Assembly (NCBI GenBank): GCA_937958875.1 | Contig: CALGMJ010000011.1 | Coordinates: 1 to 64,000 of the forward strand | DNA from: an uncultured Verrucomicrobiales bacterium | GTDB taxonomy: Bacteria; Verrucomicrobiota; Verrucomicrobiia; Verrucomicrobiales; Akkermansiaceae | Direction of reading: 5' to 3' | Length of the DNA stretch: 64,000 bases | Shown: piece after piece, positions 25,117-34,308 of the stretch | Layout: each line of letters opens with the position of its first letter | Numbering within the stretch: the first letter of the stretch is position 1 | Position numbers and translations under genes: made by a program | The notes under the pieces: generated by a model | What the model was told of the DNA's origin: nothing | What the model saw: the letters and a program-made list of their open reading frames with translations, nothing else | The model's database searches: none

Positions 25117-27561
25117 TTACGGAGCCTCCTGAATACGGAAATAATCATTACCATCAGTATCCAGCGCACTTGCTGGCACGGTAAATTGATTGGTTCCATC
25201 GTAGGTGGCATTAGTCTCTTCGGTAAAGCTACCTACGAGATCATCAGCAGAGGTCAGGATAAATCCGCTACCTCCTGGAGAAAATGTAATCTCAAGATCT
25301 CCCGTATCATTAAAGGTAATTGAAGTAATTTCGATACCAGTTGCTGGAGAGGCTGATCCCTCTTCGACAACGAGATAATTCACAAAGACATTGTGACTCG
25401 TGCTCGGTGTATCTGCGCTTACTACTCCATTAAGAATGACTTCACCTGCATCATCTGAAATCACATTTAAAACGATGCTATTATCTGTGATCATTTCTGG
25501 ATCACCATTATTTGCACTAAAGGATAATCTTTCAGTCGAAGTGCCTCCAACCTGACTCCAATCAGAACTCCGATCACCAAAAGAACTACTATCATAACCA
25601 GCAATAGTAATGTCGTAGGAAGTTGACGGATCTAATCCAGATAGGGTTAATTCTAGTCCAGTATCTGGGGCTGTTGAGAAACTTCCATTCGAAAAAATGA
25701 AGTCTCTCCAGATATCAGTATTTCCAATATCAGCTCCAGCTCCGTCAGTATTTGCGTCAGCCCGATCTCGGCTATCGACTGTAGGGCTTCCGATGGCTGT
25801 AGTAGCAATTGATATGGTTCCATTGGTTCCGTTTCCAAGTGGCGCTCCGGTCCAATTTACCTGCACGTCGCTAGTATCGGTGCCGAAATCAAATCTCACT
25901 AAGGCTTCATCAAACGGCGCGCTAAAACTATCCGAATCTGTAGGATCAGTCCCTTCCTCGATTTCCTGTCCATCTACGACCGTGTCCGAATCCGAGTCTG
26001 GGTTATTTGGATCAGTGCCCGGTTGCATAGTTGGATTATCAGGATCGTACTCTAAATCTGGATTCTCGACACCATCGCTCAATCCATCATCGTCCGTATC
26101 AGCGATGAGTGGATTCGTCCCAGTCTCATCCTCGCTAAACCACTCACCAGCGTTATCTTCAATATCGTCATTTAAACCATCCCCATCGGTATCTGCGAGA
26201 TCAGCCCGTGTTTGCAGTGAACTTGGGGTATCACCGTTAAATTCAGCAAAGTTTGAGATCCCGTCCAGATCAATATCGCGCTCTGGCGCCTGAATCGGAT
26301 CGGTGGTGCCATCGTCGTTAGGGTTAAGCGCTGTTGTGGGTGAATTATTTCTGAGTTCATATCCATCAGTCATTCCATCATCATCAGTATCGACGAAATT
26401 GGGATTGGTCGGAGCCATACTGAACTGAATATTTAAACTGCCATTCTCCTCAAAATCATTCGCTCCATCAGCATCGGAATCAGCACTTAAAGGGTCGGTC
26501 GGAGTTCCCGGTGCAAACGTATTCGAGGATCCACTCAGCTCATCACCATCGAGTAGGGTATCTCCATCCGAATCAGCTTCGACTGGGTTCGTCCCCGCTG
26601 TTTGTTCGTTAAGGTTACTAGCGGAGCCCGCAACAACCCCGCTATCGGCGTCAAAATCACCCTCAGGTAAAACATCCTCCAGATTTTCGATCGCATCGTT
26701 TGGATCTGCATCAATGATGAGCTGCTCAAATGAATCTGCTAGCCCATCATTATCTGTATCGGCACCTAGCTTTACAACCAAGGTTCCACCATTATCAGCA
26801 AAATTTTCCAGGTCATTGAGGGCAGTATCCGCATATACCCCTACTGGGATGATACTATCATTACTTCCCAATAACTGACCTCGAGTAAAGGTCAGAGTCT
26901 GACCATCATTAATGGTCAGCACCGACCCTTCCCCCAGCGACACCTGATTCGTAAATTCATAGCTCGCTTGGCCAAAATCGAGGTCCATTCCATCAGCCAC
27001 GGTAAGCGGTCCAGTAAAGTCATCAATCCGAGTGAATTCAACGGTGCTATTGCTGGTGTCACCATCCAGTTCCTTATCAATCGTCAAGTCGCCGGAACCA
27101 GTCAAAGTGCCATCGATAATAAAACGGGAAGCAACATTATTGACATTAATCGTGCTCCCAGTCGATGAGACAACAAAGTCTTCGACCTGAAGAGTAGCAG
27201 TGGGTGCTCCGCTCCCTGGCCCATAAGACAAAACCCCTCCTTCCAGAATAAAATCACCATCAATGATAGCCGTCCCTCCATCAGTAAGTTTCACCAAAGC
27301 TCGCGTCCCCTGAATGGTCGTGATCGAGTCTCCTAGAAATGTAGAATCAGAACCATCTGCAGAGATTCGAAATAGATTCGCCCCAACTACGGCCGTGAAA
27401 TAATCATTCCCCGTCGTGGGAGCAGCTGCAGGAGTATCCCACATCGCAGCATTCCAGTCGATATTACTCACTGTCATGGTAATATCGGCAGCATTTAGGA
27501 AGCAACTACTTGCTCCAGAGAGCACAACAAGCGGCAAAGATTTGGTCTGCATTTTTTTCAT
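25117..27561 (-). CDS. Large secreted protein with thrombospondin type-3 repeats
   Basis: Secreted 814-residue protein with a signal peptide (hydrophobic LPLVVLSGASSCFLNAA). Residues about 30-255 are Gly/Thr/Asp-rich beta-helix-like sequence, reminiscent of autotransporter passenger repeats (LTGSGDLTI, LGEGSVLTINDGQTL). Residues about 265-545 hold at least eight Asp-rich calcium repeats such as DTDNDGLADSFE, DSDADGANDFEE, DTDGDGLNDDIE and DTDDDGLSDGVE. A beta-rich C-terminal part follows. No PEP-CTERM tail is seen. It is probably an exported or surface protein stabilised by calcium; a stalk or adhesin role is inferred. Confidence 0.82.
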   Translation of the reverse strand: MKKMQTKSLPLVVLSGASSCFLNAADITMTVSNIDWNAAMWDTPAAAPTTGNDYFTAVVGANLFRISADGSDSTFLGDSITTIQGTRALVKLTDGGTAIIDGDFILEGGVLSYGPGSGAPTATLQVEDFVVSSTGSTINVNNVASRFIIDGTLTGSGDLTIDKELDGDTSNSTVEFTRIDDFTGPLTVADGMDLDFGQASYEFTNQVSLGEGSVLTINDGQTLTFTRGQLLGSNDSIIPVGVYADTALNDLENFADNGGTLVVKLGADTDNDGLADSFEQLIIDADPNDAIENLEDVLPEGDFDADSGVVAGSASNLNEQTAGTNPVEADSDGDTLLDGDELSGSSNTFAPGTPTDPLSADSDADGANDFEENGSLNIQFSMAPTNPNFVDTDDDGMTDGYELRNNSPTTALNPNDDGTTDPIQAPERDIDLDGISNFAEFNGDTPSSLQTRADLADTDGDGLNDDIEDNAGEWFSEDETGTNPLIADTDDDGLSDGVENPDLEYDPDNPTMQPGTDPNNPDSDSDTVVDGQEIEEGTDPTDSDSFSAPFDEALVRFDFGTDTSDVQVNWTGAPLGNGTNGTISIATTAIGSPTVDSRDRADANTDGAGADIGNTDIWRDFIFSNGSFSTAPDTGLELTLSGLDPSTSYDITIAGYDSSSFGDRSSDWSQVGGTSTERLSFSANNGDPEMITDNSIVLNVISDDAGEVILNGVVSADTPSTSHNVFVNYLVVEEGSASPATGIEITSITFNDTGDLEITFSPGGSGFILTSADDLVGSFTEETNATYDGTNQFTVPASALDTDGNDYFRIQEAP

Positions 27562-27703
27562 TCGTCTTACTAGCTAATATTGATACCAGCTAATTTAGAC
27601 CGAAAAAATCATCCTCACTAGACTAAAGTCGACATTTTAGCATGGAACATCATTTAGAATCTTCATGACAAAAAATGATTATTTCCTCAGCCTCTCATGA
27701 TAC

Positions 27704-27719
27704 AGTTTCAGCTGAAACT
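27704..27719. promoter_or_regulatory. Perfect 16-bp palindrome upstream of the TSP3-repeat gene
   Basis: AGTTTCAGCTGAAACT is perfectly self-complementary. It lies in the 212-bp gap between two minus-strand secreted-protein genes, 55 bp past the end of the PEP-CTERM gene. No T-run follows on either strand, so an operator fits better than a terminator. Confidence 0.35.
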
Positions 27720-27773
27720 CATCTCCTCGCTGATTGGCCACCCCCTCACAGACATCAGTAGACATACTGTGCT

Positions 27774-28436
27774 CTAACGACAAAAACGCTTTCGTCGAAA
27801 AAAAACGATCCCACTGAGACTCAACAATGTCAGATGACTAGGCTCTGGCACTGCAATCGTGGTGGTAGCAGGGTCGAAGGTAAGCTCAGAGACGTATTCC
27901 TCACCGAAGTTGACATTTACAAGCTGATTCGTGCTCGGGTTTGGGGTATTGTTACCAAAGTTATTCGAATTCTGCACCTGGCCAGTGCCATCACTATTGA
28001 GCTCAAACAAGCTGGGATGATAGCGACCGGTATCAACCTCACGTGCATTCAGTATAAAAATCGGGACCGTGCCAGTGAGCTCGCTCAGCTGGAGGCCATC
28101 ACTGAGATCTGCCCCAGCTTCAATGGTAAAATTTAAAGAGCTGCCCTGAGCGTAAAAATCTGTCCCCGTAATATCACGAACAAGAGAGAAAGCCGGGAAG
28201 CCAGATGGTGTGCCCATCGCTAGAGGTCCTCCAATATTGTACTCCACCCCATTGAGCATTGGATTATTATAAGTCGTTCCCGCCTGCAGAGGCTCGGCTA
28301 TATCAATGGAAAAATTGAATCCCGTGACGGAACTAAAGGTAGGATTGACGGTAAAATTATTCGAATTGAGCTCAATGACGAAGGCACTCGCATTTGAAGA
28401 AAGCGCGACAAAAATACCGCAAATCACAATTTTCAT
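27774..28436 (-). CDS. PEP-CTERM sorting-signal protein
   Basis: A 220-residue exported protein. The N-terminal signal peptide is KIVICGIFVALSSNASA. The C-terminus has the PEP-CTERM tripartite signal: VPEPSHL, a hydrophobic stretch LTLLSLSGIVFF and a basic tail RRKRFCR. Such proteins are thought to be processed by exosortase and linked to the extracellular matrix. The body is beta-rich with many Asn and no catalytic motif. No exosortase gene is in the window. Confidence 0.88.
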   Translation of the reverse strand: MKIVICGIFVALSSNASAFVIELNSNNFTVNPTFSSVTGFNFSIDIAEPLQAGTTYNNPMLNGVEYNIGGPLAMGTPSGFPAFSLVRDITGTDFYAQGSSLNFTIEAGADLSDGLQLSELTGTVPIFILNAREVDTGRYHPSLFELNSDGTGQVQNSNNFGNNTPNPSTNQLVNVNFGEEYVSELTFDPATTTIAVPEPSHLTLLSLSGIVFFRRKRFCR

Positions 28437-28502
28437 GCCTGAAGTGCTAACACCATCAAATCAGCAGCTCAAGATGATAACTCCTTAAAAAAGAATGACT
28501 CG

Positions 28503-29330
28503 CTAGTTGGAGCGTCGAATATTTTTACGACGATACGCATCATCCCTCAGTTTACGCAGGTGGTCGAAATATTTGATGCGTGCCATACGGTCGGGGTCGA
28601 CCTCGGGGTTCTTGAAGGGATTATTGGTCCCGACTTGAGCCCAAGGCCCATTTTTTGGAACCTGCCCAAACTCGATAAACCTCCAGTGCACCGTCGCCAT
28701 ATTCCCAAGCCCCAGATAGTCGCGCACTGCGGGTGAGATATCGATGCCAGCCCCCTTATTTTTATGATTCTTCGGACGCGCTTTTCCAAAAACGTAGTTG
28801 TAGTCATCCGTCACAAAAGGCCCGCAGTCTTCCCACTGAGCGTAACAGACTTTTTTATTCGCAACGATTTGAACCCATCTCCCCTTGAGCACCGTCTTCC
28901 CTGGCTTTGGGTTCATCCGTTTAAACCACGGAATCACTCGGGAGGCTTCCGGCTTATGGGTCTTATAATTCAGGCAATCATTATACGGCAGCGCGATGTA
29001 AAAAGGATTTAGTTTTGGCGTAAAGGCCTTAGGAATCCAGCCCCGTCGAGCACTCTTAGCAGGGTTATCGTAACCTCCAAAATTCTGCATCCAGCGTTGG
29101 TCCCAGGATGATTTATGGTTGGGAGTCGGGTTATTCTGCGTCGGCTGTTCCCCAACCCAAAAGACCGTGGCAGTGATGTTCTTTTTCCACGGGTAATTAA
29201 TGCGAGAATACTTTGCCGGATTCGGTGGAGCATTCGCGATTGTGACACGAGGACCATTCCCCAGCAGGGAAGCAGTCAGAAAACTAAGAAGAATCAGTAG
29301 GCGAATCACGAATCCGAGCATTGAACTCAA
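28503..29330 (-). CDS. Secreted protein with possible double-psi beta-barrel
   Basis: A 275-residue exported protein: hydrophobic signal FVIRLLILLSFLTASLLG, then a Pro/Asn-rich region. The stretch CYAQWEDCGPFVTDDYNYVFG (about residues 165-185), followed by GAGIDISPAVRDYLGLG (about 198-214), resembles the DCGPF...D-S-A-x-x-L-G pattern of RlpA/expansin-type double-psi beta-barrels. That is inference from a short pattern. A role in the cell wall or polysaccharides would suit the fold. A basic tail RRKNIRRSN ends the protein. It is divergent from the HDAC-like gene. Confidence 0.65.
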   Translation of the reverse strand: MSSMLGFVIRLLILLSFLTASLLGNGPRVTIANAPPNPAKYSRINYPWKKNITATVFWVGEQPTQNNPTPNHKSSWDQRWMQNFGGYDNPAKSARRGWIPKAFTPKLNPFYIALPYNDCLNYKTHKPEASRVIPWFKRMNPKPGKTVLKGRWVQIVANKKVCYAQWEDCGPFVTDDYNYVFGKARPKNHKNKGAGIDISPAVRDYLGLGNMATVHWRFIEFGQVPKNGPWAQVGTNNPFKNPEVDPDRMARIKYFDHLRKLRDDAYRRKNIRRSN

Positions 29331-29434
29331 TGGTAAAAATTTGAAAAGCGGAAAATTTGCCTTCTACCCAGCGACTTCCAGCCTTTGGAGTTGCGGGTCA
29401 GCAGGACTGTGTAGAGACTAACGCACCAAGCGGC

Positions 29435-30346
29435 ATGCGTTGTTTCTATTCTTCAGACTTTTTATTGGATCTACCGAAAAACCATCCCTTCCAGATGGAG
29501 AAATTTGAGGTCTCTAAAAATATGCTCATCGATAGCGGAGTGCTGCGCGGTGAGGACATTCTGGAGGTGAAAGAGGCTAATACTCATGTCCTTCAGCGGG
29601 TGCATGATGAGACCTATCTTTCTAAAATTTACCGCGGTGAACTTGATCTGAAGGAACAGATTCAGCTCGGCCTCCCCGTCACCCCACAGCTTTACACCCG
29701 TAGTGCTACCGAAGCAGAAGCGACCCGACAGGCCTGCTATGCGGCACTTTCTGATGGAGTCGCTGCCGTGTTAGCTGGCGGAACGCACCACGCCTTTCGA
29801 AGCCGAGGTGAGGGGTATTGTGTTTTTAACGACATCGCCATCGCGATCCGCGATATCCAGACTCAGCGGCCTGGGATTAAAATCATGGTCGTCGATACCG
29901 ATGCCCACCAAGGGGATGGCACTAATGGCATTCTAGCTGACGATCCAAATGTGTTCACCTATTCCATCCACGTCGGCCGTGGCTACCTTCAACCCTCGGT
30001 CAAGGGATCGATGGATGTGGAGACTGTTCGCTATGTTGAAGGCGATATGTATCTCAAGCAACTCTTCACCACTCTGGCCGGAGCACTCGACGCATTTTCA
30101 CCTGATCTCGTGATCTGGATTGCAGGGGCGGATAACCACCGTAATGACCGCTTTGGGGCAATGCATCTGGAGCTGAAAGATTTCGCCAAGCGAGATGAGG
30201 TCCTGCTACGTGCTTTTATGCGTAATCGTATTCCCGTGACCATTCTCTACGGAAGTGGATCGAACCGAGATCAGGAAACGACGGCAGAAATCCATCGCAA
30301 TACCATTGCCACCGCAGTGAAAGTGGCCAAGGAAACTCGTTCATGA
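29435..30346 (+). CDS. Histone deacetylase family (arginase-fold) protein
   Basis: Acetylpolyamine/lysine deacetylase-family protein of about 303 residues; the ATG at 29435 (RCFYSSDFLLDLP) is preferred to an upstream TTG. The family motifs are GTHHAFRSRGEGYCVFND, with the His-His dyad, DTDAHQGDGTNG with the Asp and His zinc ligands, and AGADNHRNDRFG with the third ligand. Where most members have GGGY with the catalytic Tyr, this protein has YGSGSN, so the transition-state Tyr may be missing or displaced. Its stop overlaps the panE ATG (ATGA), so it is coupled to it. Confidence 0.85.
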   Translation: MRCFYSSDFLLDLPKNHPFQMEKFEVSKNMLIDSGVLRGEDILEVKEANTHVLQRVHDETYLSKIYRGELDLKEQIQLGLPVTPQLYTRSATEAEATRQACYAALSDGVAAVLAGGTHHAFRSRGEGYCVFNDIAIAIRDIQTQRPGIKIMVVDTDAHQGDGTNGILADDPNVFTYSIHVGRGYLQPSVKGSMDVETVRYVEGDMYLKQLFTTLAGALDAFSPDLVIWIAGADNHRNDRFGAMHLELKDFAKRDEVLLRAFMRNRIPVTILYGSGSNRDQETTAEIHRNTIATAVKVAKETRS

Positions 30347-31242
30347 AACCGACCATCGCGATCGTAGGAGCCGGTGCCGTGGGCAGCTATTATGGGGGGC
30401 GCCTTGCGGAAGCTGGACACGAGGTTCACTTTCTCCTCCGCGCAGATTACGAGGCCGTGCGAGAGAACGGTCTTAAAGTAGAGAGCTGCGATGGTAATTT
30501 TTTTCTTCCCGCGGTGAAAGCCTCACGCAGCCCAGAAGACATCGGCCCAGTCGATCTTGTCATCGTGGCATGGAAAGCGACAGCAAATGAGCACTATCGC
30601 TCCGTCATCACTCCGATTCTTCACGAAACGACCACAATTCTCACTCTACAGAATGGCCTCGGTCATGTGGAACAGCTCGGTGAACTTTTCGGGCCGGAGC
30701 GCATTCTCGGAGCCCTTTGTTTTGTCTGTATCAATCGGCTCGCTCCGGGCCTCATCAGCCATACCGGTGGAGGGCTAATCGCGATGGGTGGAGACGCACC
30801 GCAGCTAGCAGAATTTGCCACCCTTTTTAATGAGAGCAAGATCCCCTGCCAAGTCGCAGATAACCTCGGCGAGGCCCAATGGCGAAAGCTCGTCTGGAAT
30901 ATCCCCTTCAATGGACTCTGTATCACCGAAGGCGGCATTGATACCGAAGAACTACTCCAGCGCCCCGGCTGCGAAGATGAGGTCAGGACTTTGATGGCAG
31001 AGGTCATCCTTTCCGCAAAGACTCTGGGCTACGAGATCGAGGAAAAATTTATCAACGATCAGATCGAACGCACTCGACCGATGGGAAAATACCGTCCTTC
31101 CAGCATGATCGACTACGTCAATGGATCTCCTGTCGAAGTCGAAGCTATCTGGGGTGAACCCTTACGGCGCGCTCAAGCTGCCGGAGCCTCAGTCCCCAAA
31201 ATGACCGCTCTATATCAGACGATCAAGAAACTCTGTTTATGA
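30343..31242 (+). CDS. panE: 2-dehydropantoate 2-reductase
   Basis: PanE/ApbA-type NADPH-dependent ketopantoate reductase, part of pantothenate synthesis. The 299 residues carry the N-terminal dinucleotide fold IAIVGAGAVGSYYGGRLA (residues 5-22), TLQNGLGH near 104, and the catalytic region WRKLVWNIPFNGLC near 185 with the conserved Lys and Asn. The C-terminal helix domain has PSSMIDYVNGSPVEVEAIWGEPLR. Many paralogues of this fold reduce other 2-oxo acids, so the pathway is inferred. It overlaps both neighbours by 4 bp. Confidence 0.88.
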   Translation: MKPTIAIVGAGAVGSYYGGRLAEAGHEVHFLLRADYEAVRENGLKVESCDGNFFLPAVKASRSPEDIGPVDLVIVAWKATANEHYRSVITPILHETTTILTLQNGLGHVEQLGELFGPERILGALCFVCINRLAPGLISHTGGGLIAMGGDAPQLAEFATLFNESKIPCQVADNLGEAQWRKLVWNIPFNGLCITEGGIDTEELLQRPGCEDEVRTLMAEVILSAKTLGYEIEEKFINDQIERTRPMGKYRPSSMIDYVNGSPVEVEAIWGEPLRRAQAAGASVPKMTALYQTIKKLCL

Positions 31243-32411
31243 AATGGGCTTCGGCGATGCTCCTGGCCCTGACACTGCTAGTGAGTTCCTGCGCATATCG
31301 TGAGATCACTCCTTCACCCTCTGGCACCTCATGGACCGAGGGTAATCGCATCGACACCTTGGTAAATGGGAAAACCTTTTACCCAGCGATGCTCACCGCT
31401 ATTCGGAATGCCAAGCGCTCGATCACTTTTGAAACCTTCGCCTACGTCAACGCGCCAATTACCACACAGTTTACCGAAGCTCTCGCTCAAAAAGCTCACG
31501 AAGGAGTCGAAGTGCGCATCATCCTCGATGCGGTAGGATCAAAAAAACTCAAGCCAGCACACCTCTCGACACTTAAAAAGGCGGGGGCTCAGGTCTATCT
31601 CTATCGCCCATTCAAAGCTTGGCGCCTCCTTCACTCAAACAATCGCACCCACCGTAAAATTCTCATCATTGATGGAAAGACAGCCTTTACTGGAGGTGCG
31701 GGATTTGCCCACTCCTGGCTGACCGACTGGCGCGATACACAATACCGAATTCAAGGCCCAGCCGTCGCTCAGCTCCAAGAATCATTTAGCGAAAACTGGC
31801 TCGAACTGAGTGGTGAAACGCTGAAAGATTCATTATATTTCCCGCCCCTCTCGCCAGTTGGCTCACACCGAGCAGCCTTCGTTTCAGACACGATATCGAA
31901 CCGAGAAAACCCACTCGCGCATGGGGTCCTAGAAGCGATCCGTTCTTCCCGAAAATCTCTTCTACTAGAACAATCGTACTTTGTCCCAAATGCAACCTTC
32001 CGCAAAGCATTACTCGATGCGGCACAACGGGGAGTAAAGATCGAAATCATCGTTCCGGGGGCTGACATTGATTCACGCGCTACGCGTTACGCTTCTCAGA
32101 ATCACTGGCGTCAATACTTAGAATCAGGGATCCAGCTTTATCAATACGAAGCGGGGATGCTCCACGGTAAGTTACTCATTTCTGACGGCCTTCTAAGTAT
32201 TGTGGGCTCGGGGAACCTCGATGACCGCTCATTTTTCCTCAACGATGAGGTAAATTTACACGTCCACTCGCGCGCTTTTGCGAGCGATCAGGAACGAATG
32301 TTTCGCCAAGATCTTCGGAAGAGTCGAAGGATTACGACAGCTAACCTCTCTCAGTTACTTGCTCCCTGGCTGTCACGCACCCTCGCTGGATTCATCAGCG
32401 CTCAGCTTTAG
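31239..32411 (+). CDS. Phospholipase D-like lipoprotein, cardiolipin synthase type
   Basis: PLD-superfamily protein of 390 residues. The N-terminus is a lipoprotein signal (LLALTLLVSSC, Cys near 21), so it should be anchored facing the periplasm. Two HKD motifs are present: HRKILIIDG near residue 138 and HGKLLISDG near 308, each followed by a Gly-Gly/Gly-Asn strand. The spacing fits bacterial cardiolipin synthase, which joins two phosphatidylglycerols or PG with PE; a nuclease or phospholipase role is possible. It is the third gene of the HDAC-like/panE/PLD overlapping operon. Confidence 0.85.
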   Translation: MKWASAMLLALTLLVSSCAYREITPSPSGTSWTEGNRIDTLVNGKTFYPAMLTAIRNAKRSITFETFAYVNAPITTQFTEALAQKAHEGVEVRIILDAVGSKKLKPAHLSTLKKAGAQVYLYRPFKAWRLLHSNNRTHRKILIIDGKTAFTGGAGFAHSWLTDWRDTQYRIQGPAVAQLQESFSENWLELSGETLKDSLYFPPLSPVGSHRAAFVSDTISNRENPLAHGVLEAIRSSRKSLLLEQSYFVPNATFRKALLDAAQRGVKIEIIVPGADIDSRATRYASQNHWRQYLESGIQLYQYEAGMLHGKLLISDGLLSIVGSGNLDDRSFFLNDEVNLHVHSRAFASDQERMFRQDLRKSRRITTANLSQLLAPWLSRTLAGFISAQL

Positions 32412-33394
32412 GCGGTCTTTTTCTTCCGCCGCGCCTTCTGCTCGGCCAACCAATCACGATCTTTCTGCGAAAGCTGAAGCTCATTGGTTTTCGACTTTCT
32501 TCCATTCGGTTCAACTAAAACAAGATTTCCCGCGGAATAACGCTTGAGCCGGGCGAAAAGTTTCTGACCATTCTTCCCAGTCCAGAGCCGATAGCCTTTT
32601 TGCGCCATTCTTTTCTGCCAGATCTTAGTATTATGCTTCTGGGTGAGGACTCGATCCTTAAGAAGCTGGAAATACTCTGGGCCTTGGCCTCTGCGAAATC
32701 CTCGATACTGGTCGATGACTTCTCCACTAGGATCTAGAACTACTACCGTCGGCAGACCGAGAACACGATATTGCTTCTTCAGCTTCTTCACATACTGCCG
32801 TTTTCTCGTGGTCTCATCCCCCTGCTCACCGATCCCCTGAGCACCAGCATTGAGATCGATACGGAGTGGAACAATGCGATCAGTCGACCAAGATTTAAAA
32901 TCGCTCTTCGAAAAGAGTTCACGGCTGAGCACCTTACACGCCGGGCTTTTTCCTGCCGCCTGATTTGTAAACCACATCACGATGGGCTTCCCACTAGTGA
33001 GTGATTCACGACGAGCTTCCTGAAAACTCACGCCCCATCCTCCTTTATTTTTCAGCGGCTTTAAAAATGGCTTATCGAAAGCGATATCAGCCGTAGGATT
33101 CGTATCATCTGACCATACAATCTGATTATCAGAAGGAAGAGTATACCCCTGAATCTTCACATTCTCCCCCACCTTCGTCGGAAGGTATCCTCCTAGATCA
33201 GCTGCTTTCCCGACCTGGATACCATCGCCTTCTTTTTTCTGAAATCCATTCTGGCTCATGATACGAGCCTTCTCTTCCGCAGAAAGAGGAGCATTTTTCT
33301 GCTTCTTATTCTTAGGATAAATAGTTCGAACTCCACAGGATGAGAGAGCCAGCAGGCTGCCAAGGCTCAGAATGATCAAGCGGTCAAATCTCAT
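32408..33394 (-). CDS. Lipoprotein with thioredoxin-like domain and SHD1 domain
   Basis: A 328-residue lipoprotein: signal IILSLGSLLALSSC, lipid-accepting Cys at about residue 20. A thioredoxin-fold domain occupies about residues 120-250 (KPIVMWFTNQAAGKSPACKVLSREL, with one Cys instead of CxxC, then LGLPTVVVLDPSGEVI with the cis-Pro). The C-terminal 55 residues match the SHD1 pattern: YRLWTGKNGQKLFARLKRY then LVLVEPNGR and LSQKDRDWL. SHD1 is found in Planctomycetes/Verrucomicrobia secreted proteins and in yeast Sla1. The single Cys argues against disulfide exchange. It converges on the PLD gene with a 4-bp overlap. Confidence 0.78.
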   Translation of the reverse strand: MRFDRLIILSLGSLLALSSCGVRTIYPKNKKQKNAPLSAEEKARIMSQNGFQKKEGDGIQVGKAADLGGYLPTKVGENVKIQGYTLPSDNQIVWSDDTNPTADIAFDKPFLKPLKNKGGWGVSFQEARRESLTSGKPIVMWFTNQAAGKSPACKVLSRELFSKSDFKSWSTDRIVPLRIDLNAGAQGIGEQGDETTRKRQYVKKLKKQYRVLGLPTVVVLDPSGEVIDQYRGFRRGQGPEYFQLLKDRVLTQKHNTKIWQKRMAQKGYRLWTGKNGQKLFARLKRYSAGNLVLVEPNGRKSKTNELQLSQKDRDWLAEQKARRKKKTA

Positions 33395-33430
33395 GCCAGC
33401 AATTTAGTCATGGAGAACTCTCACTGCCAA

Positions 33431-34192
33431 CTATTCAGATACTTCAAATTTTTCCAGACTCGCGATCGCAGCACGAGCAAGCGCACTCACACCAGCCTGA
33501 GTAGGATGAAGGAGATCTCCCTGCAATAAGGCACGAGTAGATCCTGCCTCCATGACCACTTGCCCCACTTTGAGCTCCTGATCCCCGCTGGCCTGCGCCA
33601 GAAAATAATTCAGCGGCAAAACTTTGACCTGTGATTTTTCCTGAGCCCATTCTCTGAGTCGCTGATTCGCCTGCTTCAGCTCCCCGTCAGTCGGCATTTG
33701 CGCCCTTGAAAGAATGCGTCCCACCGCAGCTTTCGCATTAGGTAAGTCACCCACGACTAGAGGACAGTTTAATCGATCCAGCTGGGCGAGTCATTTCTCT
33801 AAAAGCCTCATTCGCGCGCCGTCGGTTTTATCCGGTAGATCGCCGTAAAAATGCCAAAACAGGTAATCAACCGCAAATACGGTATCCGCTTTGTGAGCTA
33901 AAGCCTTATCAATCTGTGTCTTCCCTACCGAATCTACCGCCATAAAAAAGAAACGACTCCCCTGAAGTGGAATCTCATCATGATCAGGCAAAAGCTTAGC
34001 CAAGGCCTTATCAAAAGAGAGAGCATCTGACTTAGGGTGCCCTTTCCAATTTTTATATTCTGTAGTGTGAAATCCCGCGGCAAGACTCGCCCCGATCACA
34101 AAAGGCCTCTTCCCTTGCGCAAGTGCACATATAGAAAAAACACAATAAGATAACAAAAACACCAACCATACCCTCATCCTTACTAAGTCCAC
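33431..34192 (-). pseudogene. SGNH/GDSL hydrolase gene interrupted by an in-frame TGA
   Basis: One reading frame of 253 codons is split by a single TGA at 33791-33793, with no frameshift. The first part has a signal peptide (WLVFLLSYCVFSICALAQG), then FVIGASLAAGF, the block I (GDSL-like, catalytic Ser), and the DYLFWHFYGD region. After the TGA the frame reads LAQLDRLNCPLVVGDLP and ends with DLLHPTQAG, the block V Asp-x-x-His. CGA to TGA is the simplest cause (EKR-LAQ). A sequencing error or selenocysteine cannot be excluded, but the residue is not at the active site and I see no obvious SECIS hairpin. Confidence 0.72.
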
Positions 34193-34308
34193 TTTTGGAC
34201 CTACATTTATTCAACGCAAAAACCAATGCCCCCATGAATTTAAAATTGGTGACCATGATCTGACCCGTTTTCCTTGCCGCATTTATCTAGGGCGCTACAT
34301 TCCGCGCC

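Noticed and set aside
33755-33793. Selenocysteine at the in-frame TGA of the SGNH gene
   Set aside because: The codon is outside the catalytic motifs, the neighbouring residues are not redox-like and no convincing SECIS hairpin follows.
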